Shown: positions 45,596-53,482 of the stretch, one piece after another
Position numbering within the stretch: position 1 is the first letter of the stretch
Layout of the letters: every line of letters starts with the position of its first letter
NCBI RefSeq assembly: GCF_026540895.1
Contig: NZ_JALNUR010000004.1
Coordinates: forward strand, 124,001-188,000
DNA length: 64,000 nt
Direction: 5' to 3'
Origin: Sphingomonas sp. GM_Shp_1
GTDB taxonomy: Bacteria; Pseudomonadota; Alphaproteobacteria; Sphingomonadales; Sphingomonadaceae
Notes under the pieces: model-generated
Databases searched by the model: none
The model's input: the letters and a program-made list of their open reading frames with translations, nothing else
Told to the model about the DNA's origin: nothing
Made by a program: the position numbers and the translations under genes

Positions 45596-46321
45596 ATGAT
45601 CGACACCGCGATCCTGCTGGCGGCGGGCGAAGGCAGCCGCCTGCGCTCCGCCGCCCCGTACAAGCCACTGTGCCATGTGGGCGGCCGGGCGCTGATCGAC
45701 CATGCGCTGCACGGGCTAGCAATAGCGGGATTGCGGCGCGCGGTGGTGGTGCTCGGCTATGGTGAGGAGAGCATCGAGCGCCACCTCGCCACCGGAAACT
45801 GGCCGATCTCCGTGGAGACGGTGCGGGTGGCGGATTATCGCAAGCCCAACGGCGTATCGTTGCTCGCGGCCGAACCTCGGCTCGCTGGCCGGGATGCGCT
45901 GCTCGCCATGTGCGACCACCTTGCCGATCCCCAACTCTATCGGCGAACCGCCGAAGCGGGTTCGGGCGGTGGGGCCCGGCTGGCGATCGATCGTCGGATC
46001 GACAGCGACTGGGTCGATCTGGAGGACGTCACCTGCGTCCGAACGCAGGGCGAGCGGATCGTCGCGATCGGCAAGGGCTTGGGCGACTATGACTGTTTCG
46101 ACACCGGCGTCTTCGCCATCGGGCCCAGCCTGTTCGACGCTCTCCACGGGCTCGATGCCCCCTCGCTGACCGAAGGAATGCGTGTCTTGGCCGAGCGCGG
46201 GACGGCCCGGACGCTGGATTGCAGCGATGTCGACTGGATCGACGTGGACGACCAGCCCGCCCTGGCCAAGGCGGAGGCCTGGCTTCATAGTGGGACCCCG
46301 GCCAGCCGCCGCGCGGCATGA
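45596..46321 (+). CDS. Probable CTP:inositol-1-phosphate cytidylyltransferase (IPCT-like nucleotidyltransferase)
   Basis: A 241-residue nucleotidyltransferase with a Rossmann-like GT-A fold. The NTP loop is ILLAAGEGSRLRSAAPYKPL. The stretch YRKPNGVSLLAAEPRLAG leading to LLAMCDHLADP corresponds to the family's NG-SL...MGDH region, with Cys replacing Gly. VDLEDVTCVRTQGERIVAIG and DYDCFDTGVFAI match the inositol-phosphate cytidylyltransferase pattern better than glucose-1-phosphate enzymes. With Ino1 next door, activation of inositol phosphate to CDP-inositol is the best reading. A sugar-phosphate nucleotidyltransferase is the alternative. It is the last gene of the operon. Confidence 0.72.
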   Translation: MIDTAILLAAGEGSRLRSAAPYKPLCHVGGRALIDHALHGLAIAGLRRAVVVLGYGEESIERHLATGNWPISVETVRVADYRKPNGVSLLAAEPRLAGRDALLAMCDHLADPQLYRRTAEAGSGGGARLAIDRRIDSDWVDLEDVTCVRTQGERIVAIGKGLGDYDCFDTGVFAIGPSLFDALHGLDAPSLTEGMRVLAERGTARTLDCSDVDWIDVDDQPALAKAEAWLHSGTPASRRAA

Positions 46322-46349
46322 CGCCCCGGCGCCCTTGACCGCCCAAGCC

Positions 46350-47195
46350 TCAGCTTTCCGGAAAATCGGCACCCAGGCTGAGGTCGCGGTTCGCTTCGAT
46401 CTCGGCATGACGTTGCTTCAGCCGCTCGGTGACCGCGTCGAAGCCCCAGCGGCCCAGCACCAGATGGCGGGGCGGCTTTTCCTGCCGGGTGATCGCGATC
46501 ATTGCCTCAGCCGCGCGAACCGGGTCGCCCGCTTGAGAGCCGCTGATGTCCCGCGTGCTCGCCAGCCTTTTACCCGCCGTCTCGGCATAGTCCGCGATCC
46601 GATTGGGCGTCTGTTGGAGCGAACGTCCCGCCCAGTCGGTCCGAAAGGGGCCGGGCTCGACACAGGTCACATGAATGCCCAGCGGCTGGACTTCGACCGT
46701 GAGCGCATCGGACCAGCCCTCCACCGCATGTTTCGACGCCGCGTAATAGCCTGAGCCCGGATAACCGATCAGCCCCGCCACCGACGTGATGTTGATGACA
46801 TGCCCCCGGCGCGCAGCCCGCATGATGGGCAGGACGGCACGGGTCAGGGCGAACAGGCCGAAGACGTTGACATCGAACTGCCTGCGGATCGCGTCGTCAT
46901 CGCCTTCCTCGATCGTGCTCTGATAGCCATAGCCCGCATTGTTCACCAGCACATCGATGCCGCCGAAGCGCTCCTGTGCCGCCTTCACCGCCGCCGTGAT
47001 CTGTTCGTCGTTCGTCACATCGAGTTCCAGCGCCAGCGCCGTCTCCTCATACCCCTCCACGATGTCCGCCACGTCGCCGATCCGCCGCGCCGTGACGACC
47101 GCCCGCGCTCCCTGCGTCAGGACCAGCTTCGCCAGTTCGCGACCGAAGCCGGTCGAGCAGCCCGTGATGAACCAGATCGGTGTGGACGAGGACAT
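46350..47195 (-). CDS. SDR-family oxidoreductase
   Basis: A 281-residue classical short-chain dehydrogenase. It has FITGCSTGFGRELAKLVL (cofactor loop), LVNNAGYGYQSTIEEG, the catalytic Ser in NITSVAGLIGYPGSG and YYAASKHAVEGWSDAL. TARR after the second strand suggests NADP. These oxidoreductases are usually annotated only generically; no substrate can be named. AAGG is seven bases before the ATG. It is convergent with the inositol operon with 28 bases between stops. Confidence 0.88.
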   Translation of the reverse strand: MSSSTPIWFITGCSTGFGRELAKLVLTQGARAVVTARRIGDVADIVEGYEETALALELDVTNDEQITAAVKAAQERFGGIDVLVNNAGYGYQSTIEEGDDDAIRRQFDVNVFGLFALTRAVLPIMRAARRGHVINITSVAGLIGYPGSGYYAASKHAVEGWSDALTVEVQPLGIHVTCVEPGPFRTDWAGRSLQQTPNRIADYAETAGKRLASTRDISGSQAGDPVRAAEAMIAITRQEKPPRHLVLGRWGFDAVTERLKQRHAEIEANRDLSLGADFPES

Positions 47196-47381
47196 GGATC
47201 AGCCTTTCGATGTTCGGACCGCCAAGCCATGCGCGGCGCTAATGTTCCGGCTCGCTTCGACTTTTCGCCATCAGCCACGCCGCCCTGCGACGAGCGGACC
47301 GACAGGAGCGTCGAACACAAAAGGGATCGGGTGTCGCTTTCCCGATGCGCCGCTACAAGACGCGGAAAAAGGGAAGTTGCG

Positions 47382-48482
47382 TTGGTTTTGAAATCGCTGT
47401 TCGGCGGCACCGCTCTGCTCGCCTGTGTGATCCTGTCGTCCGCATGCGTACCCACCGTCAGCCAACCCGTGCCACCCGCCGCCGTACCAATCACGGTCGA
47501 GACCACCGCCCCCGCCGCGCCGCGTCCCGAGCCGGTTCGCGCCCGTCCCGCCCGCGTCCAGCCCTCCGCCGACCTGCTCAATGCCGTTCAGGCGCTGGGC
47601 AGCAGCTTCAAGGGCGAGGTGGGCATCAGCGTCCGCGATATCGACGAAGGCTGGGTCGTGGCGTGGGAAGGCGACCGGCCCCGCCCACAACAAAGCGTAA
47701 GCAAGCTGTGGGTCGCGATCGCCGTCATGGAGGCGGTCGATCGCGGTCGCCTGTCGCTCTCCGACCCGATCACCGTCAATCGGTCGGACCTGACCGTCTT
47801 CCACCAGCCGATCCGCGCGCTGGTGGGCAAGACGGGTTATCGAACGACCATCGGCGAGTTGCTCCGAGGGGCGATGACGCGCAGCGACAATACGTGCAAC
47901 GACGTGCTCCTGTGGCGGGTCGGCGGACCCGACGCGATCAATCGCATGCTGTCCCAAAAGGGCGTGACGGGCGTCAAGTTCGGCCCCGGCGAGCGGGAAT
48001 TGCAAGCGCGGACCGCCGGCTTGCAATGGCGGCCCGAATGGGCCGGCGGCTGGGGTTTCCTTCAGGCCCGGGCCGCGATGAGCTACGAAGCACGGGAAAA
48101 GGCCCTGCGTCGCTATCTGGCCGCACCGATGGACGGCGCGTCGGCGAACGGCGTCACGCTCGGCCTTTCGCTCCTGGCACAGGGCAAGTTGCTAACCTCT
48201 CGATCGACGGCTTCGCTGCTCACGCTCATGCGATCGAGCAAGACCGGGCCGCTCCGCCTCAAGTCCGGGCTTCGTCCCGGCTGGACGCTCGCGCACAAGA
48301 CGGGGACCGGCCAGGATTTGGGCAGCCTATCGACCGGATATAACGATGTCGGCCTGTTGGTCGCGCCCGATGGCCACCGCTACGCCGTCGCCGTCATGAT
48401 CGCCAGCACGCAGCAACCCATCCCCGCTCGCATGCGCCTGATGGGAGATGTGACGCGCGCGGTCGTCGGCTCGGCGAGGTAG
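47382..48482 (+). CDS. Class A beta-lactamase-type serine hydrolase, lipoprotein
   Basis: It is likely to hydrolyse beta-lactams in the periplasm. All class A motifs are present: SVSK (nucleophile Ser and Lys), the SDN loop in TRSDNTCND, an omega-loop-like GPGERELQ carrying the general-base Glu, and KTG in AHKTGTGQ. The N-terminus is a lipoprotein signal with lipobox LSSAC and then a Pro/Ala/Val-rich linker. The best start is TTG 47382, with GGGAAG five bases upstream; there is no suitable ATG, and earlier frames lack signal character. At 366 residues it is longer than TEM-like enzymes because of the linker. A D,D-peptidase-like role is possible. Confidence 0.85.
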   Translation: MVLKSLFGGTALLACVILSSACVPTVSQPVPPAAVPITVETTAPAAPRPEPVRARPARVQPSADLLNAVQALGSSFKGEVGISVRDIDEGWVVAWEGDRPRPQQSVSKLWVAIAVMEAVDRGRLSLSDPITVNRSDLTVFHQPIRALVGKTGYRTTIGELLRGAMTRSDNTCNDVLLWRVGGPDAINRMLSQKGVTGVKFGPGERELQARTAGLQWRPEWAGGWGFLQARAAMSYEAREKALRRYLAAPMDGASANGVTLGLSLLAQGKLLTSRSTASLLTLMRSSKTGPLRLKSGLRPGWTLAHKTGTGQDLGSLSTGYNDVGLLVAPDGHRYAVAVMIASTQQPIPARMRLMGDVTRAVVGSAR

Positions 48483-48563
48483 CACGCCACTTCAGCAATG
48501 TTTTGTCACTTTTGCGGCCGTGCGGCGTTATCGCTTCACCCATCGTCCGAGGCCCCATCGTAA

Positions 48564-49751
48564 ATGCCCCTTCCCACCGAACGTCTCGCCATTCTCGAAG
48601 CCAAACGCACCCTCAAAATGGCCCGATCCGCCCATGCCTATGTTCGCGGCAATACGGCTAAATTCTATGAATGGCTGGCGGAATCGCCTTCGGTCCGACG
48701 GGTTCCTCGGGGACCGGACATCTGGATTTGCGGCGACTGCCATCTCGGAAATCTCGGGCCCGTCGCGAACGGCGAGGGCGCAGTGGAAATCCAGATCCGC
48801 GATCTGGACCAGGCCGTTATCGGCAATCCTGCGCATGACCTGATCCGGTTGGGCCTGTCGCTGGCGACGGCGGCGCGTGGCTCCGACCTTCCTGGCGTCG
48901 TCACCATGCGGATGATGGAGGAAATGGTCGACGGCTATGCCGCCGCGATGCGCGATCCAGGCAGCGACGATCCGGGCGCCAGGTCCGAGATCGTCCGCAG
49001 CGTCGAGCGTGAGGCGCTGGGGCGACGCTGGCGCCACCTTGCCAAGGAACGGCTGGACGCCGTCGAGCCGCGTATTCCGCTCGGCAAGAAATTCTGGGAT
49101 CTGACGCCGGAGGAACGCGAGGCCCTGACCACGCTGTTCGCCGACGAAGACGTCGCCCGGATGGTCCTTTCGCTGAAGGGCAAGCCAGGCGGTCGTGAGG
49201 TTCGCCTGGTCGATGCGGCCTATTGGATGAAGGGTTGCAGTTCGCTGGGCCTGCTGCGCTATGCCGCGATCGTGGGGCTCAAGACGGGCAAGGGCAACTG
49301 GTCCTATGCCCTCATTGATCTGAAGGAAGCGACCACCCCCATCGCCCCCGCCGCGCCGGGTACTGATATGCCAAAGGACGATGCGGAGCGGGTCGTGACG
49401 GCGGCAAAGGCGATGTCCCCCTATCTGGGTGCGCGGATGATGCCGGTGCATATGCTGGGCCGTTCGCTCTTCATCCGCGAATTGACCCCGCATGACCTGA
49501 AGCTGGAGGTCGACCAGTTCAGTGAGGGCGAGGCGGTGAAGGCGGCGCGTCATCTCGCTTTCGTCGTGGGCAAGGCCCATGTGCGGCAGATGGACGACCG
49601 GACCCGTTGCGACTGGCTGGAGACGTTGGAGGCGGACCGGCGGGGCGCGCTCGATACCCCGTCATGGCTGTGGGAAAGCGTCGTGTCGCTCGCGGGCAGC
49701 CATGAGGCGGGCTATCTCGACCATTGCCGCCGCTACGCCCTCGCCGCCTGA
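48564..49751 (+). CDS. DUF2252 family protein (kinase-like fold)
   Basis: A 395-residue cytosolic protein. The signature IWICGDCHLGNLGP is typical of DUF2252, and IQIRDLDQAVIGNPAHDLIR follows where phosphotransferase-like enzymes have their metal-binding DFD. The two together resemble the HxDxxxxN and DFD elements of APH/HipA-type kinases, so a phosphotransferase activity is plausible but unproven. The substrate is unknown. It is the only gene here before a convergent esterase gene whose stop lies 10 bases away. Confidence 0.85.
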   Translation: MPLPTERLAILEAKRTLKMARSAHAYVRGNTAKFYEWLAESPSVRRVPRGPDIWICGDCHLGNLGPVANGEGAVEIQIRDLDQAVIGNPAHDLIRLGLSLATAARGSDLPGVVTMRMMEEMVDGYAAAMRDPGSDDPGARSEIVRSVEREALGRRWRHLAKERLDAVEPRIPLGKKFWDLTPEEREALTTLFADEDVARMVLSLKGKPGGREVRLVDAAYWMKGCSSLGLLRYAAIVGLKTGKGNWSYALIDLKEATTPIAPAAPGTDMPKDDAERVVTAAKAMSPYLGARMMPVHMLGRSLFIRELTPHDLKLEVDQFSEGEAVKAARHLAFVVGKAHVRQMDDRTRCDWLETLEADRRGALDTPSWLWESVVSLAGSHEAGYLDHCRRYALAA

Positions 49752-49761
49752 CCGCCGCAGG

Positions 49762-50634
49762 TCAGCGCGTGTGGTGGGACAAGAAGGCCCACATCGCCTC
49801 ATTATCGACGGTGGACCAGCTATGCCCGCCGCCGCGCTTCACGCGCACCGCGACGGTCGCATCGCCCCGGCACCGCGTATAGCCCTGTTCATAGTCGCTC
49901 GCGTCGATGATCCTGGCATAGGGGCGCGAACAACCGTTAAGCGCGGCCCAGCGTGCGAGCGCCGTAGTCTGCGAATATCGCCAATAGGGCGCGCCACCGC
50001 CGCTGATGGGATTGGTCGTGTCGGCGTCGCCCGAAAAGGCGAGGACGGGCATCGGAACTCGGGGGCGGCAGGTCGAGGGATCGACGCGGTCGGGATCGCC
50101 TTTGAGCGGTCGGCCCGCCCGTAAGCCGACGACCGGCGCGATCGCGGCAAATCGGTGCGGCACGCGGCAACCCAGCAGCGAGGTCATCCGTCCGCCACCG
50201 GACAGGCCCGTCGCATAGACCCGCGCGCCATCGACGCAACCGGTCGCGATCATGCGATCGACCAGTCCGGTCAGATAGCCGATGTCGTCACGAGCCGTCT
50301 TCGGCGGCAATGCTCCCGTGACGGTCGGGACACCCGGAATGTTCCAGACGAAGCCACGGCCCGCCGGGATACCCCCGTTCGGCGCCACGACGATGAAGCC
50401 ATGGCGGTCCGCGGTCTCGGCGAGCCTGCTGTCCCGAAGCATCTCCGCACCGTTGCTGGTGCTGCCGTGGAGAAGCACCACCAACGGCATCGCAGCGGCC
50501 GACGGCTTTGCAGGCAGATGGATGAGGGCGCGTTCGGGCAAGGCGTCCAGAGCACCTATGCGACATTCCGCCAGGGCGGCGGTGGAAAGAATACAGGCGA
50601 TCAGTGCCATCAGCAGGCGCAGGAACTTCAGCAT
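49762..50634 (-). CDS. Secreted depolymerase/feruloyl-esterase-type alpha/beta hydrolase (LpqC-like)
   Basis: A 290-residue exported esterase. The signal is MLKFLRLLMALIACILSTAA with cleavage near LAE. The oxyanion segment is VVLLHGSTSNGAEMLRDSRL, the nucleophile lies in YATGLSGGGRMTSLL and the histidine in KRGGGHSWSTVDN. The acidic residue is probably in FSGDADTTNP. This is the LpqC/PHB-depolymerase family that also includes feruloyl esterases. In a genome with GH67, GH10 and CE2-type enzymes, de-esterification of plant xylan is as plausible as PHB hydrolysis. Confidence 0.85.
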   Translation of the reverse strand: MLKFLRLLMALIACILSTAALAECRIGALDALPERALIHLPAKPSAAAMPLVVLLHGSTSNGAEMLRDSRLAETADRHGFIVVAPNGGIPAGRGFVWNIPGVPTVTGALPPKTARDDIGYLTGLVDRMIATGCVDGARVYATGLSGGGRMTSLLGCRVPHRFAAIAPVVGLRAGRPLKGDPDRVDPSTCRPRVPMPVLAFSGDADTTNPISGGGAPYWRYSQTTALARWAALNGCSRPYARIIDASDYEQGYTRCRGDATVAVRVKRGGGHSWSTVDNEAMWAFLSHHTR

Positions 50635-50707
50635 ATCGTGGTTCTACAGTCCCTTCACCCGCTCGCCCAGTCACAACGCCGATCGTCCATGACGTCGGGA
50701 CAGCCCA

Positions 50708-51916
50708 TCACCGCCATGTCCTTACCCCCAGGACCGCCAGCCCGCCCGACAGGGTGATCAGGGCCAGCACCAGCAGGACGGTATCGAAATCCTGCGGCGT
50801 CGCGAACACCCAGGCCAGCATCGCTCCCAAAAGGCTCGGCAGGGTATTGGTCAGATTGAACAGCCCCAGATCCCGTCCGCGCCGACGCGGATCGGGCAGC
50901 AACTGAAAGCTGAGCCCCGAATGCAGCGCGACGAACACCGACGATCCGGCGGTGTAGAGGATGAAGGCGGCCGCCCCCGCCTCTCGGCTTTGCGCGGCGG
51001 TCATGGCGACCAACCCGACCGCCGCCACCAAAGCGGCCAGCAAGAGGACATATTTGCGCCGTTCGAGCCTGTCCGCCGCCCGACCGAACAGCAATGCGAT
51101 CGGCAGCGGTATGATGAAGCCCAATGTGTAGACCTGCCCGATCCAGCGAGGCAGATCGGCGCGCCCGGCGGGCGGCACGATCGTCTGGAAATAATAGAGG
51201 AGATAGCCTTGGGGCACGACCCCCGCGATCTGGATCAGCAGCCGGGACAGGCCCGCGATCCACAAGTCCCGACGAGGGGGGCGTGATCGCGCCGCGTCGG
51301 GGACCATCGGTACGTTGAGCGTCCGCGCGCGGGCCAGGAGCAGCGGCAAGACGCAGACCGCGATCATTCCGCCGACGACGGCAAGTCGCCCCTCCTCTCC
51401 CAGCGTCGCTTCGCCGACCAACCAGGCGGACAGCGCCGCCGCCGCCGGGTTGCCCAGCGCGATCAACCCTCCGGCCATGCCCCGCTTCGCATCCGGGATT
51501 TCCTCGGCCATGATCGCCATCAACGGAGCAAGCACGGCGTTGACCGCGACCTGAAAGCACAGGATCGCCGCGACCACCGAGGCAGGGGTCGTCGCCAGAC
51601 CGATCAAAGCATAGCTTCCCGCGATCCCGACCAGCCCGACCGCCATCCATGGCCGCCGACCCCGGCCTGCCTGCGCCGACCGATCGCTGAGCCAGCCGAA
51701 CAGAATATTGGCGAGGCTCGCCACCACCGCGCCAGACACGGCGATCAGCGACAGAAGCGCGATCCGCCCGTCCGGACTGATCGCCTGCACCTTCAGGGGT
51801 ACCAGCAAGGTCAGCAGCGGCAGATAGGCGATCACGCCCCCGACATTGGCAAGCCCGAAAAGCCATAAAGGAGGGGATGATCGCGGCGGGATCGGTTCGG
51901 GGCCGGATGGGGACAT
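50708..51916 (-). CDS. MFS transporter
   Basis: A 402-residue, 12-helix major facilitator. The loop 2-3 motif A is GWLSDRSAQAGRGRRPWMAV, a GPH/sugar-type variant, and loop 8-9 has GRAADRLERRKYVLLL. These suggest a sugar or glycoside symporter, but the substrate is not clear. It is preceded by a GGGAGGGG ribosome site. It lies 73 bases upstream of the esterase gene on the same strand, so co-transcription is possible. Confidence 0.8.
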   Translation of the reverse strand: MSPSGPEPIPPRSSPPLWLFGLANVGGVIAYLPLLTLLVPLKVQAISPDGRIALLSLIAVSGAVVASLANILFGWLSDRSAQAGRGRRPWMAVGLVGIAGSYALIGLATTPASVVAAILCFQVAVNAVLAPLMAIMAEEIPDAKRGMAGGLIALGNPAAAALSAWLVGEATLGEEGRLAVVGGMIAVCVLPLLLARARTLNVPMVPDAARSRPPRRDLWIAGLSRLLIQIAGVVPQGYLLYYFQTIVPPAGRADLPRWIGQVYTLGFIIPLPIALLFGRAADRLERRKYVLLLAALVAAVGLVAMTAAQSREAGAAAFILYTAGSSVFVALHSGLSFQLLPDPRRRGRDLGLFNLTNTLPSLLGAMLAWVFATPQDFDTVLLVLALITLSGGLAVLGVRTWR

Positions 51917-52030
51917 GCCCCTCCCTGCCCGTGATCGACCCTTCCGGCAACGATTTAGGGTTTTATCGTCCGCCCCTGGACCGTGCCGGTTGAAACCATC
52001 GTCGACAGTCCGACCTTCCGACGAGTTCGC

Positions 52031-53275
52031 TCAGGCCTGAGGCGGCACGACCGGCGTCGCGACCGGCTCGACCGTCAGGGGGCGGACCCAGAACAGCAAG
52101 ACGCTGCCAATCAGTGCGAGCAGCCCCAGCATCAGGCAGAAGCCGACCACACCGGGCCAGCCCATGTGCGTCCAGGCGATCCCCCCAGCCGAGCCCAATA
52201 TGCTCGACCCCATATAATAGAAGAACAGATACCAGGCCGCCGCCTGCCCCCGCATCGCGCCGCCGCGCCTGCCGACCCAGGCGCTGGCGATCGAATGCGC
52301 CCCGAAGAAGCCGATCGTCACCACCGCGATCCCCGCAATGACGAGCCAGAGGGGCGCGGCCAGGGTCAGCGCGACCCCGGCGATCAGCAGCGCGGTGGGA
52401 AGCCAGAATATCCTCCGTCGCCCGACCCGACCCGCCAGGCCACCGAACAGGCTCGAACTCACCGATCCCAGGACATAGAGGAGGAAGACCGCCCCCACCG
52501 TGGCCTGTCCCAGATGATAGGGCGGTCCGAGCAGATGGAATCCGGCATAGTTGTACACGGTCACGAACATGCCCATCAGCAGGAAGCTTTCCGCATAGAG
52601 CAAACGCAGCGCCGGATCGCGAAACAGGGTCGCCGCACCGCGCGGCAGCGAAAGCCAGTCGGCCTCGCCGGCAACGAACCGTCGGGATAGGGGGGCCAGA
52701 CGGCGAAAGGCCTCCGCCATGGCCAGCCCCGCAAGGCCCACCGCCGCGATCGCCCAGCGCCAATCGGCCACCGCCGCGACGAGGCTGGCGACCAACCGGC
52801 CCCCCATTCCGCCCAGCGCGCTTCCCGCGATGTAAAGGCCCATGGCCGAGCCGATCGAACCGGCGTCCACCTCTTCGGCGACATAGGCCATGGCGACCGC
52901 CGGGACGCCCGCCAACGCCAGTCCGGCCAGCAGTCGCAGCGCGAGCAGCGCGTACCAACTCGGCGCGACCGCGCTGGCGAGGGTCAGGATCGCCGCCGCC
53001 ATCATGGCGATCGTCATCAGCGAGCGGCGTCCCCATCGATCGGAAACCGCCCCCGCCACCAGAATGCCGATCGCGAGCGGCCCGGTCGCCATCGACACGG
53101 CGAGCGAGGCGGCCTCGGCGCTCAGGCGATAATGCCGGGCAAGTTCCGGCAATAAGGGCTGCACCGCGTAGAGGGTGGAAAAGGTCGCGAACCCGGCGAA
53201 AAGCATCGCCAGGGTCAAGCGTCGATATTCGGGAGAGCCCTTGCTGAGGGCGGCGGGAAACGATGCGTCGGTCAT
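52031..53275 (-). CDS. MFS transporter (YnfM-like drug/metabolite exporter)
   Basis: A 414-residue major facilitator with YAVQPLLPELARHYRLSAEA in the first loop, typical of YnfM/arabinose-efflux-like carriers. Motif A is VAGAVSDRWGRRSLMTIAMM, and motif C-like GLALAGVPAVAMAYVAEEV sits in helices 4-5. These features point to proton-driven efflux; the substrate is unknown. A 114-base gap separates it from the next MFS gene. It is divergent from a siderophore receptor, but the Fur-like site is near that receptor rather than here. Confidence 0.85.
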   Translation of the reverse strand: MTDASFPAALSKGSPEYRRLTLAMLFAGFATFSTLYAVQPLLPELARHYRLSAEAASLAVSMATGPLAIGILVAGAVSDRWGRRSLMTIAMMAAAILTLASAVAPSWYALLALRLLAGLALAGVPAVAMAYVAEEVDAGSIGSAMGLYIAGSALGGMGGRLVASLVAAVADWRWAIAAVGLAGLAMAEAFRRLAPLSRRFVAGEADWLSLPRGAATLFRDPALRLLYAESFLLMGMFVTVYNYAGFHLLGPPYHLGQATVGAVFLLYVLGSVSSSLFGGLAGRVGRRRIFWLPTALLIAGVALTLAAPLWLVIAGIAVVTIGFFGAHSIASAWVGRRGGAMRGQAAAWYLFFYYMGSSILGSAGGIAWTHMGWPGVVGFCLMLGLLALIGSVLLFWVRPLTVEPVATPVVPPQA

Positions 53276-53448
53276 GATAGTGCCTTAACGCATTCCGCTC
53301 ATGGAAGATGGCGGACACCCTGTTTTCTTCGGTCGCAGGGCCATGCGGGTGACGCGATACCAAGTGTCGGCCCGCGAATGACACCGAGCGGCATCCCCTG
53401 TCTTCATAGGCCATCATCGATCACGGTTGCATCGGCATCCCACACTCG

Positions 53449-53471
53449 TTAATGCGAGTCGATATCATTAA
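53449..53471. promoter_or_regulatory. Fur-box-like inverted repeat before the siderophore receptor
   Basis: TTAATG (53449-53454) and CATTAA (53466-53471) flank an 11-base core; AATGCGAGTCGATATCATT resembles the AATGCGAATnATTnnCATT-type site seen in alphaproteobacterial iron promoters. It ends 11 bases before the GTG start and adjoins the ribosome site (AAAGGGGG). Confidence 0.5.
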
Positions 53472-53482
53472 AGGGGGAATAG

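Noticed and set aside
46800..47381. Upstream extension of the beta-lactamase frame
   Set aside because: The extra 194 codons overlap the SDR gene on the other strand and put the lipobox in the middle of a protein.
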